From contig JARGSG010000144.1 in assembly GCA_030374805.1 (NCBI GenBank), positions 19,194-83,193 on the forward strand: a stretch of 64,000 nt of DNA. Direction: 5' to 3'. This document shows, one piece after another, positions 39,755 through 51,049 of the stretch. The DNA comes from Gracilaria gracilis. Taxonomy: Eukaryota > Rhodophyta > Florideophyceae > Gracilariales > Gracilariaceae. The stretch's first letter is position 1. Every line of letters starts with the position of its first letter. Under the pieces are notes generated by a model. It saw only the letters and a list, made by a program, of their open reading frames with translations, was not told where the DNA came from and ran no database searches. The translations under genes and the position numbers were made by a program.

Positions 39755-40326
39755 GTGGTTGAATACTCGGCGGAAACCGATCAGGAGAAAGGGTGTCGTG
39801 AATTCCTGCAATCTGGAGTGTCCATATCCAGTTTAGAAGATCTGGAAGCTCAATCTCCGTGTGCTGGCGTGAGGGGCGATGGCAATCTTGTTTACATGAC
39901 AGTTCCGCTTTGCAAGACTACTTGTGCGGCAAGTGCATGTCCGCATGAAGAAAGAACTATATTCGTGAATATGTCTGTTAGGGGAAGCGTTCTGCAAAAG
40001 AAGTGGGAAAGTAGCGATATAACGAATGCACAGAATTCAATGGCTTCTATATATCTGGGCGCATATAATGCTTTGATCGCAAACAACATTCCAAGCTGCA
40101 ATAACATACCGTACGGTGTGCTTAAAGGCAAACTCTATGAGGGGGAGTTCTAAGACTATGCTGTTGAGTACTTGGTTGCGTACAGGAAACCATACGCACC
40201 ATTTCCATATGATATTCGCCAGTATTTGCAAGATCTCGCGGCCAAGAAATACGGCGGTCGAATTTACGATCTAATACTTGAGCTTCTTGCGGCTCACATT
40301 GAGTCGCAGTGCAGCCTTGTAGGATA
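39755..40326 (+). pseudogene. Unknown cysteine-containing protein, interrupted by TAA
   Basis: A 132-codon frame beginning with a GTG codon (no upstream ATG) runs to TAA 40151-40153, and the same frame is then open for another 57 codons to a TAG near 40324. The downstream part is protein-like (YLVAYRKPYAPFPYDIRQYL, IYDLILELLAAHIESQ). The upstream part has paired cysteines (CKTTCAASACPHEE). I recognise no family. It may be a host gene that has lost its first exon and gained a stop. Confidence 0.4.
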
Positions 40327-41990
40327 GACTTTTCTTGTACTTCTCTTGTAGAATATACAACGTGGCGCCTCTGAGAGGAAATTCATACTAAAAATAGCCT
40401 CTTTTCTTAGGGAATTGGTAGCAACAGATGCATATCCCTATTGAAGCGACTGATTGCATCCGTCGGAACGGGCACTGGAGACTTACTTGGCGCAATGTGT
40501 CTCCTGTGCCCTCGGAATGAAACGCGTTCACCTTTTTTACAGTTCTGTCAAGCAACCTCCAGCTCCGCGCCCAAAAAGGATTAGGTTTTGTGCTGACTGA
40601 GTGCTCAAGATGATCTATCTACCCTCGTATGATACTGTTGTGAGAATGACGTACAAATTACCTAGTGACGTACAAACTACATTTACTTTGCTCTAAGTAG
40701 TACGTCACATAGTTAGCCGAACAGTCGCTTAGTATCTCTACATAAAGGCACATACCGTAGCCTCACAGCTCGATGAGAGCGAGGCAGCCCGCTGTGTCAC
40801 ATTGTATTGCTTGTGAGACGCTTCCCTCTCCACTACGCCACGCTGGATTTCGAGCGCATTGCCGAAGCCCAAACGATAAGTGTATGTACTTTTTTGGCCA
40901 AGCCTGAAGGAATTGCAACAGCCGGACTGCATTACCAGGCTGGAGATCGTCCAGTATCAGAGCTTTTCGAAGCAAGCTTCGAAAAAAAAAACTACCGCAA
41001 AGCTCCATTACACGGAATGGTGTTGTCTTTGGAGAAACACCAGAGCCTTGAGAAGCTGCTTTCCAAAGGTAAATTATTAGAGCCTCCGAGAAAAGGCAAT
41101 GGTATCTTTTCAGTTTTTTTTTCTGCTTATTTGTAACAAGTCAGTCATAGGAGACAATTTTAGGTTTTAAAAAATGTTCAGTGAAAGTTTTTATTTATTT
41201 TTGGTTTTCGGCACAGTTTGAATGTGTTGGTAGTGTACATGGAACTATGGTATTACACACCGCCCTGTTTAGGACCAATTTGGATTCTACTACGGTTTGT
41301 CTCCAAATTATCTGTTTGAAGAGTTGGTTCTTTTTCTTGCATTTTAATTTGTTGGTATGGTAGTGATCTAATGTAGGGCTTGCCGCCAGAAAGAAAGGAA
41401 AATGCTCTGTGTGACACGGCGCATTTTTTTAAAAATTTTTATTGCACCGTAATACTTTTTTCAAAAGAAAAAAGGTTGTTCTAAATATAAGCGGTACATT
41501 TCAAGGTTGTACCAAGTAGTAGTTTAGCATTGCCTAAACACAGCTTGCGGCAGCTTTAAAATAGCTTTTGTTTTGAGCAAAGCCCTTGATTAGCTATACT
41601 TCAGCTCAGCCCGTTTGTTAGTAGGAGCTTTGCTATAATATACATATTATGCACCGTTGGTAGACGGACACGTTTACACAGTTGAAACAAGCGCACCCGT
41701 TGTGTACGTGTCCATCGATCGATCTATATGCTTTCACCTTCATAACTGGCACCGTGTCCATGCGTGTCACCTGTGTGCGTTTAGATGTCTGCTAACGTGT
41801 CACAGATTGACGTCATCATGTGGACTGCATGACAAAGCATTAGAAGAACCTTCTTCTTCGCACCTTGGAAGACTATTCTTTGGCGTCGAATTCTGGAACG
41901 ATTGAACGACAGAGCCTGTTACTAAATCTCATGGTCCAGTGAAAAGAAGAACAATCATGTTCACCGGACACTTCCAAGACTCTGCTCTAT
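40327..41990. other. Intergenic, nothing certain
   Basis: Contains an inverted repeat around 40657-40709 (GTGACGTAC...GTACGTCAC) and a 109-codon plus-strand frame at 40807-41136 without motifs. Confidence 0.4.
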
Positions 41991-42063
41991 TGTAGCTGCT
42001 GTCAGCTGCAGCTGTCAGCCCCAAGAGGGCCATGGCTGACAGCTGCAGCTGACAGCAGCTACA
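41991..42063. repeat. 73-bp foldback element with 5-bp target duplication
   Basis: Two perfect 30-bp arms (41991-42020 and 42034-42063, TGTAGCTGCTGTCAG... and its complement) are separated by 13 bp. TCTAT stands directly on both sides (41986-41990 and 42064-42068). A third, single copy of 24 bp of the arm ends at 42939. It looks like a tiny mobile foldback or the joined ends of a transposon. Confidence 0.8.
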
Positions 42064-42771
42064 TCTATATACGAAAGCCTTCAAGCGGTGCGAGGTAAAA
42101 GAGCACAATCTTCCACCAAAAGCTCGCTCAAAATACCATCAGTGTCGTCACCGAAATGAGTCACGTACCGAGTGAGGGCCAAGTGAATTTGACAGCATCG
42201 TTCCAGCTCGTTCCGGGGAGCTATATGCATTGTCCCCAGCTGGTCATCCGACCTCCAAGCTGAAACATGAACTTGTTGTCACTCCTGCGGCACTATCACC
42301 AGCCTAATAGAACCGAATTCCAAGTCTGTCAACGTGCGGACGACGGTTTTGTTCTCCAACAAAGAAGCAGCATCGCATCCAGCTCCTACTCAGAACGGTA
42401 CTGGGTGCCCACTACCCTGCAGTGGTGAGCAGAAGCCGTGCTACACAAAACGAAACATGGCCATACTCATAGTTCAAAATATTTTGAACCGCTACAATCG
42501 CATGTACACCACCACAGCAAGAACAATCGATGCTGTCGAAAATCCTACGTGTAAACGCACGGAGTACTTGATCTTTGAAGCGCGGACGGTACATTAGCGC
42601 CAATCATGATATCCTTGTCACAACTGTCTCTTTCCTCGACCCAGAAGACCCTGCGGAGTTTTTTTTGGGCGGGTTGACTTTCCAGATGGTGAGCAAGACC
42701 AAGGCTGTTAAGCCTCTTAATTCCCTCGGCGTGCTCTTTCCGTGCCAGTCTGTAGTGAACAGGGGGGAAGA
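42064..42771. other. Intergenic between foldback and tRNA-like sequence
   Basis: Short open frames only. If the arm copy at 42916-42939 is a true transposon end, this stretch could be the interior of a non-coding element of about 950 bp. Confidence 0.3.
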
Positions 42772-42854
42772 GCGGCAGGGCCGGGGTTCGAACCACGAAC
42801 CCCGGGCCCGCACAAAAAGCACACGAAGGCGGTTACCGATTGAGCTATGGCCGC
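42772..42854 (-). tRNA. tRNA-like sequence (pseudogene or SINE head)
   Basis: The minus strand reads GCGGCCATAGCTCAATCGGTAA..., with a good RNA polymerase III A box (TAGCTCAATCGG) and B box (GGTTCGAACCCC) about 45 bases apart. The ends pair over five bases (GCGGC/GCCGC). The D stem and anticodon stem do not fold well, and there are about ten extra bases, so I do not think this is a working tRNA. A loop CTTTTTG would give UUU (Lys) if real. It is more likely a tRNA pseudogene or a tRNA-derived repeat. Confidence 0.4.
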
Positions 42855-42915
42855 TCACGGTGTGGTGACCTCGAGCCACACCGCCGGAGGTGTTATCGTG
42901 ACCCTCTGTGACCGC

Positions 42916-42939
42916 CAGCTGCAGCTGACAGCAGCTACA
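42916..42939. repeat. Single arm copy of the foldback sequence
   Basis: CAGCTGCAGCTGACAGCAGC followed by TACA, the same as the last 24 bases of the foldback at 41991-42063. Confidence 0.75.
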
Positions 42940-43842
42940 CAGTCTCTTCTTTGCTGCATGTTCTCACGTGGTGGTGCGTACGTGGGGAATGAATATCAAT
43001 GAACAGCACGGCAAACCCATGTGAGCCAGTTAATACTGAAACATTGCTGGATTTAGAACCGTACGCATATCGCTTCATGACATTGTTGCTTTAGGCTACC
43101 GCAACAAGGAATATACCAGCTTAATGTTGGTTCCCCGCTTAATTAGATCGCATTCCATTTCCGCCAGAGACAACTCATAAAGACGATTTGCAGTAGAACG
43201 ACGTTCACAATTTGTGGCTTTGGAATTTGATGTACTTTGAAACAAAAACTTTTTGAATCACGAGCTATTGAAGAACTATCACTAACTAAAACAATCTCGG
43301 AAGCTGTACGCTCTGATGGTATATCTACGGGCTATTATATGTGCTACATGTGGTATGCGAGAACTCAGAGTGATATGGCAAATTTGGAGGAGTTTGTACT
43401 GTGCCTTCACATGCGTGATAGCAAATGTAAAGACTTTTTGAGAACAGGTGTCGTTCATGCACGCGCTGCCATGCTGGCGCCATATGCATTTCATTCGTTG
43501 TCTTTTGTTCAGCCATGACTTGTAAAGCGTCTTGAGGGTGTTGTACGTTCCACGTCTCTGCGACTATCAGACACATTTGCGCCTTATTGGAAAACATGGT
43601 TGTCATGTTCTGACGATGTATCACGATTCCAACTTTCCAGACACTACTTAACGCCTCCCGGAGTAAAACCCGGAAGCAGGAAGCAAGAGACAGCGTGCTG
43701 TCCATTTATTCCGTGTAGTGCCGTACCGTTGTGAACCTTGACTGTGCCGGTCATCCGAGGTAACTCCCGCCTTCAGTTCGCTTTAGCTCCGCTCTAACTC
43801 TAACACCTTAATCGCGGGTGTCAACACGCCGAGGATCTCACT
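42940..43842. other. Intergenic, promoter region of the vWA gene
   Basis: No convincing gene. A 93-codon plus-strand frame (43237-43518) has no motif. Confidence 0.4.
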
Positions 43843-45162
43843 ATGGCGTTGTTCTCAGGGCGGCGATGCTTCTTGTTATTTCTTACTTGTCTTTCAGCCG
43901 TCCATGCATTTCCTTATGGCCCTACATGTCGCGCCAAGACTGTTTTTCCTTACGTGACTTGTGGTCCATCGCCAGACAGATGTTTCGACACTTACGACCT
44001 CGCCGACGGATTCTGTGCACCAAAGGATCAATTTGGATGCAAGGTGCAGCCATGTTCAGGTGGAGGCTTTGGATGCAGTCTTGACCCAGCAACCAGCAGC
44101 TCTTGTTCACATGGAGAGATCGCCGCAAGCGATGTGAAACTAACTCTTGAACAGCCAGTTTCAATTAATCTAAGACTCAATCCAACGCCTCCCACCGTTG
44201 ATGTGGTTCTACTCATCGACGCATCGGCATCGATGAAAGCTCATCTGGAAGCAATCAAACCTAAACTGGTTTCGTTCTTGAACAGCCTCGAAACGTCCTG
44301 GGCCACGAAAGTGGGTGTTGGCATTTACGGGCCGGAAGGCTCGTTTGACTCTACTGGCATCTCTGCTCTGTCCGCGGTTGACGAAGATGTGAGCAAAGCC
44401 ATTCAAGCGCTGGACCGCGTACCCGAATTCGCCGATGGCCCGCGCACGACGTTGACCGCTCTCAATAAGCTTCGCCAATCCGATCTGCGCGCACGAGCCT
44501 ACCGGCAGGTTGTGTTCCTGATCGGCAACTCTCCCGGACGCGAGCCGGAATGCCAATACGCCATGACGCGTGAAAGCACTGTCAGAGACGTGTACGGCTA
44601 CGGCTCCAGCGTGTCCGTCGTCCCAGTCAGTGTGGGCGCGGACGGTTTAGACGCAAGTCTACCGGCGCCTGCTGCGTGCGGTGGTAATTCGTGGGCCACA
44701 CCCGCGCCGGTCGCGCAGGGACAGGCGACGTACCTTGCCAGCAACACAGGCGGCGCCATGGTTGACGACATCACGCCGCAGGCGTTGATGGCGGCTTTCG
44801 ACACGGTGCGACGAAACCCCCCCAGGCCGTTGGCCGACCCGCCGGGCAGTTCGTACAGCGTGACCACAGCCAGCGTGCCGTTGCATACGGGGCCGTACCA
44901 CGTGCCACCACAGTTCCAGCGGTACAGCAACGGGTGTGACGACGACGTAAGCGTGGAAACGAGCAACGTTCCGAATTTCATCAGCCCGCCAAACGTGGTG
45001 ATCGCGGGGATGAAACTTACGCTCAAACCCGGGATCTGTGGCAGAGGCGGGCCGTTCACATGCGAGGTACGAGTGAGAGAGCATGTGAACACGGCGCCGC
45101 TTCCGAATTCGTGGAATCGTCCGCTGGTCAAGACGGAGATCATCAAGGTGCATGCGTGCTAG
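43843..45162 (+). CDS. Secreted von Willebrand factor A domain protein
   Basis: 439 residues, intact. The first 23 residues are a signal peptide (hydrophobic CFLLFLTCLSAVHA, cleavage likely after VHA). A cysteine-rich module follows (about 25-85, around ten Cys). A vWA/integrin I-like domain spans about 115-325: VDVVLLIDASASM holds the metal-site DxSxS motif and GPRTTLTAL probably the Thr, while the usual later Asp is Asn in FLIGNSPGR. The C-terminal 110 residues are a Cys-containing beta-rich tail ending HAC. The protein probably acts outside the cell in adhesion or matrix assembly through metal-dependent protein binding. It resembles the integrin-beta-type arrangement of a Cys module before a vWA domain, but has no membrane span. 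Confidence 0.85.
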   Translation: MALFSGRRCFLLFLTCLSAVHAFPYGPTCRAKTVFPYVTCGPSPDRCFDTYDLADGFCAPKDQFGCKVQPCSGGGFGCSLDPATSSSCSHGEIAASDVKLTLEQPVSINLRLNPTPPTVDVVLLIDASASMKAHLEAIKPKLVSFLNSLETSWATKVGVGIYGPEGSFDSTGISALSAVDEDVSKAIQALDRVPEFADGPRTTLTALNKLRQSDLRARAYRQVVFLIGNSPGREPECQYAMTRESTVRDVYGYGSSVSVVPVSVGADGLDASLPAPAACGGNSWATPAPVAQGQATYLASNTGGAMVDDITPQALMAAFDTVRRNPPRPLADPPGSSYSVTTASVPLHTGPYHVPPQFQRYSNGCDDDVSVETSNVPNFISPPNVVIAGMKLTLKPGICGRGGPFTCEVRVREHVNTAPLPNSWNRPLVKTEIIKVHAC

Positions 45163-45225
45163 ACTTGGGTGGCGATGGACTTGTGCTAAGCAAGACAAGC
45201 CATAATTCAATTTAATTACGCTATC

Positions 45226-45231
45226 AATAAA
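45226..45231 (+). terminator. Poly(A) signal of the vWA gene
   Basis: AATAAA, 64 bp after the stop codon. Confidence 0.6.
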
Positions 45232-45239
45232 AGTAGACT

Positions 45240-46064
45240 ACAAGCGTTACGCTTTTTGCGCTGTCCACGTCGAACTACGTGTCAGGCTTGGCTCCCTGTA
45301 CACGTAGAAGATAACAAGCGTTCGCAGTGGGGCACCTTGCTGGAGTGCAACACCGCGCATCCTCAGCTCTGGAGATGCCTCAATCGCCCTTGAGCTCCTC
45401 CTCCTGGAGCGCCGCGCCGCCTATTTGGCCCACCGCCATCGGTCCATATAGTATCTCGATTCCATCAAATGGCCGCGAGGCACCGAGTTTCCAGACTACA
45501 CGTGATTGTAGGAGTCAAATGGAGTCGAGAATGAATAAATAACTACAACGAAAATGGGCAAGACCGCATTTGAGTTTGCCGGGGGTGATTTGAGTTTCAG
45601 CACCGTGGGAGTCGACTTCACGCAAGTGCGACTCAATCAAGTCACAAAAATTCCGTTCTCGAAGAAGGTCGATCTTGGCAACTGTCAGTTTTGTATCACC
45701 GAGTTGTAGTGCTCCAAATACAACTCGCTTCGCTGCTGAAGTGCGTCGTATGATTCAAATCAATTATGTTTTAAAAACAAGGTGATGCTCTTGCCTGCTA
45801 GCCTACGAAGTACGTAATACGGATATCGATTCATACCTTCACGGGTTGTTGCTGCCTTCGTGGAACGTTACAGGCAACCTTCTCATGCTCTTCTTCTTGT
45901 GTAGCCATTCTTTTCCGATCCTCGACAAACCAACTTCCGAGCACGTTTATAACATAAGTCAAAATCTTGTTTCCCTCGAGCCAGAAATTGCTCCTCTTCA
46001 TCCCTTATCAACGGAGGGTTGCATACAATTTCCACTGCCGGCCAACAACAATCGTTTCGCACTT
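45240..46064. other. Intergenic, nothing certain
   Basis: Short open frames without motifs. Confidence 0.4.
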
Positions 46065-46244
46065 ATGCTCAATGCCATCATTTTTGTTGTCTTATCCGTA
46101 TCTACGAAGCATGTTGCGGGCGCCGAAGATTGCGATCCGGGCTTCTCCAAATTCGCGCACGGCTCATGCCAACCTTGTCCCTTGGGAACTGCAAATTTCG
46201 GCATTTCGTTCACCCTCTTTGCCACCAGTTCGAACTGTGGCTAA
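46065..46244 (+). pseudogene. Fragment of a secreted cysteine-rich protein
   Basis: A 59-codon frame with a good signal peptide (LNAIIFVVLSVSTKHVAGA) and then a start of a Cys-rich module CDPGFSKFAHGSCQPCPLGT, which has the C..CP.GT pattern of TNFR/GCC2-GCC3-type repeats. The frame ends just after, so the rest of the protein is missing or lies in an exon I cannot trace. This could be the first exon of a gene or a truncated copy. Confidence 0.4.
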
Positions 46245-47207
46245 TGCAGTGCATCCGTCGCCCTCTTTTTCGCCCCTGATAACGCTTTTTCCTTGCTTAA
46301 GAGCTACGGATGCAATATACTTCACGTTTGCAGTCGTGACAGCCGCCATGTACCTCCTAGGACATGCCATAGAATACGTAGATTGTTCAGAAATAAGAGC
46401 ATTATCCGGTATGTGTCGTAGAGTCGCCTGTTCGGCTTCAGAGGCGCATGTTTTTTCGAGTGCTTTTCTTTTCTGTGTTGGAGCACCCGAGAGTGTCAAC
46501 TGTTGCAGGAGCCACGTTCTTTTGATTTTGTTTGGTACAAAACGTTGAGGTTGCGGTACTTCTGTGGGACGCGTTAATGTTGAGGAATTCAAGGGCGTAT
46601 CTGGGGGATGGCTAACATCGTCAATGATCTGAGACTGCGGAGGCTAAGAGCCAGAGTTTGAAGCCATGAGGACGGCGGGTCGAGAAGTTCAAAGCAGGTT
46701 TGGTCAACGGTGCGGCTGTGAGAATTAGTGTAGAAGCGCTGACCAAGGGAACTAAAACAACGATCTCACCAACTATTTCGAGACCACTCAGTATTTTAAC
46801 ACAATGGGTTTTCAAGGAAACAAAAAAGTTGATATATTTGATGGTTTTGCCGCGGTGATAACTTAGAACGTTTTGAGCGCTTGCGCCGAAGGAAAGCGCT
46901 GATTCAACTCTCGGGGACAATCTTCATAGATCGTCAGCGAAGATCACCGCGCTTGCCCTTTGTTCGTTTTCAAACCCACCCAACCAACCGAGGTGCAGGA
47001 CGATCTTCTGGATCTACCTGCGAGAGGAAGGTTCTGCTTTCCAATCAGTGTTTGCGGTGTTTACTGCATCACCACCCCCACTCCAACACAGTAAAGATCT
47101 TAGCGAGGAAAACATGAACAACAACACATTGTTCCTAATTAACACCAGCTTCACTGCCGATCACTAAAAATTCCAGGACTAGTCCTCCTTTTGGCTAATT
47201 AAAAACG
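46245..47207. other. Intergenic, nothing recognised
   Basis: Open frames on both strands overlap here, but none has a motif or a second copy. Confidence 0.4.
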
Positions 47208-47615
47208 CCTAAAAGGAAAGTTTGCAATTACATTTTTGCAAATGTTTCGCACTAAATTTAAATAATTGTATTTAATCTCGAAGAATGAGGCTCCCCTCTC
47301 CTTTGTCACACCAACCCAGCGAAGGAACTGAAGAAACAGTTTCATTTTGCTCGTTACTGGCAAGTCATATACATCCCAATACTGCTCTTTCTTACGCTGT
47401 AACCGTCACAACTAGAGCTGTTTCGAACGAATCCAGGTCCACCACCAAATTTCTCGACTCAATCACTACCACGGCCGATCCCGTTCGCCGTCCGCGAAGG
47501 CTGATTTCCAGCCCGTCCACGCGCACGTTCACGTCGTTAAACGTCAGAAGTGCCTCTTTCTTCTCCGACAGCACGTGCGCGGTAGCCTCCACGTCCACCA
47601 TGTCTGGTGCGTGAG
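47208..47615 (-). repeat. Segment duplicated at 38217-38650
   Basis: The 3' part and 3' flank of the gene at 47392-48108, shared with 38217-38650 at roughly 90% identity by eye. Confidence 0.75.
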
Positions 47616-48108
47616 CGATTGACTGCAGAGTGATCGTTTCGCGCTCACTTTGCTTCGAAGCACTGACCACGAGCCCGACGCCGTTGTTACCGGACAGCAT
47701 CTTCATACCACCGCTCTCATACTTGACATATGCAATGCCGTACACTGAATGAACTTGTTCCGCTACGTTCTTGTATCTGTCGCCGCCTTTTGTGGTCACT
47801 ACTACCTCCAATGCGTACTTTGCGTTGCCTGGCAAACCTTCGAAGAAAAGCTTCACCGAAATGTCAGCTCTCGAACTTGACAGTGATAGAACTTGTACCT
47901 GATGAGAGCTGATTATGTGCTTGTCTACCGTTTGTAGAGATATGTCTGTTAGCTTTTCACCGTCGTTCAGTTCTAGGAGAAAGGCCTGAGTTGACTCTCC
48001 TGATCCATATTGTTGAAGTGTCTCACTAGGACCATCTATGTGCATTAATGTACAGTTTACGAAACTGCTTAGCATCAGCGCGATTACGAGGTAGGAGACT
48101 ACTTTCAT
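47392..48108 (-). CDS. Secreted protein of unknown function
   Basis: 238 residues from ATG 48108-48106, intact. There is a clear signal peptide (MKVVSYLVIALMLSSFVNC). The mature part is rich in Val, Ser and Leu and in alternating hydrophobic and charged residues, suggesting a beta-sandwich, with VDVEATAHVLSEKKEALLTF and LEISLRGRRTGSAVVVIES as its most typical stretches. There are almost no cysteines after the leader. I recognise no family. The 3' third has been copied to 38217-38655. Confidence 0.65.
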   Translation of the reverse strand: MKVVSYLVIALMLSSFVNCTLMHIDGPSETLQQYGSGESTQAFLLELNDGEKLTDISLQTVDKHIISSHQVQVLSLSSSRADISVKLFFEGLPGNAKYALEVVVTTKGGDRYKNVAEQVHSVYGIAYVKYESGGMKMLSGNNGVGLVVSASKQSERETITLQSIAHAPDMVDVEATAHVLSEKKEALLTFNDVNVRVDGLEISLRGRRTGSAVVVIESRNLVVDLDSFETALVVTVTA

Positions 48109-48114
48109 TGCGTT

Positions 48115-50160
48115 TGGTTGGCTCTAAAACTCGGCACGGACCGAAGAAAAAGTCATGCTTAGCATCCTCAAATATGACTCTTATAGACTATGTAAGGGTC
48201 AGTCTAATTCCTACTTGGGTATCGCTGCTAGATTTGGACTCACATACCTCTAAATGTTTCTCAATTAGGAAGAATTGCAAGTAAAACATAAAAGCAAGAC
48301 CGAAATAATTTCTATTTAGGGCTTTGAAAAGCACCCTTTAGAACGACAAAACCTCACAGAGCTGTTCTTGGATAATTGAAGAATATAATAATATTCGTAT
48401 TATTCAGTTGTGTATTGGAACTTTTCAAAATAGAAAAGTTTTAGGGAGGTGACATAATATTATTACGAAGCTAGTGCCAAAGATATCACTTGCTTTCATA
48501 CTCTACGAGGATATGTGTTTTACCCTAGCGACGGTATTGGTGACGTACCGTTCATACATGGATTTGTTGTGGATACAGGATGACATTGATTGTGGGCTGA
48601 CACCTTGGCGAAGCGTTCTTGTGTCATACGTGTGGGGAAAGCTACAGGGGAGCATCAGCACGCATGTTTCTGTTGGCTGGCTACTCGTTGCATCTAACAT
48701 TATCTACAACGATTTACAACGAAAGACATTTTCTTGTTGTCAAACGAAGCATGGCGACAAAACAACAAACTGAGAGGCAAGGCATTGCAGCTATCTTACG
48801 AAGGATAAAAAATTTTGTGATGAAAGGGGGTGAACCTGCTCAAAAAAGATTATCTAATGATTGTTAGCCCAGCGGTTGCAGTGTTGGAAGCAAAGAGCTT
48901 GGTGAACTCCAGTCTGAGACATAAGCACTATTATTGGATGGACACACAAACCCTACCCGGGGACGAAAGAAGTTGCCGGTGACAAATTCCAAGTGACGAA
49001 ACGCTTGGCATGAGATAGATAAATGTAGCTTCAGAATCGTTGGAAGCACTTCACCTCCGAGTGCAAAAGAGAACCCCTGCGAAGGAGATTTGAATCTTAA
49101 CCAAGTTCCACTCCAATATTGGCTCAATGCCGCCGACCTCAACAAGCGAAATCCATCTGCCTCATCTAGAACTTGCACTCTGATTCCACACTCACACATC
49201 CAGCCCCAAGTGGAGATTCACCACGACCCTAGCCTATAGCTGTTGCTCTACTTAAAAAGCGTACGGCCCGCCTGTAGGAGAGCTACGCAAATTGTGTAGC
49301 GAAGCTAACCTGATGCAAGATACGAAAATGATCACAAGTGCGCAAGTGCTACTTCTTCTCACCTTAGTGTGCGTGGTGCTCAAGCGCGGCGATGCGCAGG
49401 GCATTGACGCGCGTGCACCGTCCGGCGCTTTCTGGGAGCTGCCGTTCCTGCTGACCACGCCAAGGCCGACCGTGTCTCTCCCCAGGTTTGCGGCCGCGCC
49501 AAGACCGGACGGACCCAACGGAGCATTCTGCGACGTGCGCCAACAAGACTGTCCTTCCGGCTTCAAATGCATCAGCGAGACGCTCAACGGCGCGCCACGC
49601 TGCCGCCCGCTCGTGGACAACCCGGACCAGGTGGGGGACAACTGTAACACGCTGATGAACAACGACGGCGACTCGTGCGACGTCGACGGCATCTGCGTCA
49701 ATGGCGTTTGCCGCCAGATGTGCCAGCCGTCATCGGCGGTGTGCTCGAGAGTGACGGACTTGTGCCACGTCTATGGCGGCGGCGTGCCGCTCTGCGAGAT
49801 GCCGTGCTTCCCGCTGAGCAGCGGCGTGTGTGATGAGCATCCGGACACGTTCTGCTCGTCGGACTCGGGCGTGCCGGATGGGCGTTTCACGTGCGTGCAA
49901 GAGACGGGTGAGCCGCTGGGGCTGGCGGGTGCCTCTTGTGTACGCACCTCGCAGTGCAGACAGGGCTTCGCTTGCGTGGACAAGACGCGCTTGCCGTCGG
50001 GGTTCTGCGATGATGCCAGTACGCTTCGCTGCTGCACGGCGCTGGCGGAGGATGTGGACGAGTGCCCGCAGACGTCGCCCAGCCTCTCGCTGGTTCCGCT
50101 GTTCCAGGGCGCCCCGCCGCACGGGGCCGGCCTCGGACTTTGTGTGCTGTTGTGAGGTTG
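48115..50160 (+). repeat. Tandem segmental duplication, unit 1
   Basis: Similarity to unit 2 (about 51050-52810) starts near the 5' flank of the gene at 48108 and runs, with gaps, through the cysteine-rich gene. Anchors are GAGGCAAGGCATTGCAG (about 48772 and 51358), TGACAAATTCCAAGTGACGAAA (about 48978 and 51600) and CATCTGCCTCATCTAG just upstream of each gene. Confidence 0.8.
49328..50155 (+). CDS. Secreted cysteine-rich protein, paralogue 1
   Basis: 275 residues from ATG 49328, the start matching paralogue 2. The signal peptide is MITSAQVLLLLTLVCVVLKR with cleavage near GDAQ. A Pro-rich spacer follows, then a long array of cysteines with conserved blocks: QQDCPSGFKC, GDNCNTLMNNDGDSC, CVNGVC, DLCHVYGGGVPLCEMPC and CVRTSQCRQGFACVDKTRLP, ending in LRCC. 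The pattern resembles small disulfide-rich modules of extracellular proteins, but I recognise no named family. It probably works in the cell wall or matrix. High GC, intronless, intact. Confidence 0.8.
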   Translation: MITSAQVLLLLTLVCVVLKRGDAQGIDARAPSGAFWELPFLLTTPRPTVSLPRFAAAPRPDGPNGAFCDVRQQDCPSGFKCISETLNGAPRCRPLVDNPDQVGDNCNTLMNNDGDSCDVDGICVNGVCRQMCQPSSAVCSRVTDLCHVYGGGVPLCEMPCFPLSSGVCDEHPDTFCSSDSGVPDGRFTCVQETGEPLGLAGASCVRTSQCRQGFACVDKTRLPSGFCDDASTLRCCTALAEDVDECPQTSPSLSLVPLFQGAPPHGAGLGLCVLL

Positions 50161-51049
50161 ACGGAGCGCGTGTTGCTATCAACGGGGAGTAAAACATGTC
50201 ATGTTACATATTTGACCCTTGTTACTAACAAGTTGTTAGGCGGACCATGATCCGATCATGGTGCGAATTTGTCGATAATCGCGTTTTTGATGTGGGCATA
50301 ACTATTGCATAGAAACAAGTAAAACAAAATGCATTCAAGAAACTTTTCTCCCTTATTTCATTTGCGATTTATACATAGTAAAAAATGAACACCTACATCC
50401 CAAAATATGCGAGGCGCAAACAACGCTTCATGGACAAGATTTGGTCACATTTTTTGGAAGAGACCAGGCCCGTATTGGTGGGTGGCGGACTACGGTAGAA
50501 AACTAGCATGGCTTTGACATCCTGACTCCTTTTTGCAAATGTTCATTCAAAGCAGTCACCATGTATAGAAGGGCATTTTTAAACACCCGACTGCTCATAT
50601 GGGCCGTAAGATGATCTTTGGGCTTCAAACAGTAAACGACTCAAATTCAAGCGACGGCCGATAGAGCACTTCTTCCATACTTTGAATAATAAGAGTTCCG
50701 AAATTGTGTGTGCAACATTCTATCCACTTCAACGACCATCTCTATTTCTCTGTTTGTCTCGTGAAAGCGCCATAATGCCGTAATGGACCAAAAGTCGTTC
50801 CATTTAGGCCACGTATAGGCCCTTTATGTTTGTATGACTATTTTGTGACTACTTCGGGTGACTTCTGCCAAATGTGCCTGACTATATGACTTAGAACACC
50901 AACAAAGAGCAGTCAGGAATACTTCCCGGTAATCTGCAAGATAGTTCCATAGAAGGACGACCAACAGTTTGCGATAAGATATAAATGACGCATTTGCGAA
51001 GAGAATACAGCAAAGACTTAATTTTCGCATTTGCAGTTCTTTAAACCAG
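50161..51049. other. Spacer between duplication units
   Basis: AT-rich, no gene recognised. A 99-codon minus-strand frame at 51123-50824 shows no motif. Confidence 0.4.

Noticed and set aside
40657-40709. Inverted repeat GTGACGTAC...GTACGTCAC as a transposon
   Set aside because: Arms are short and imperfect and I see no target duplication.
40807-41136. 109-codon plus-strand frame
   Set aside because: No motif, no second copy, ends in low-complexity Phe/Ser; not supported.
43237-43518. 93-codon frame upstream of the vWA gene
   Set aside because: No recognisable features; likely chance.
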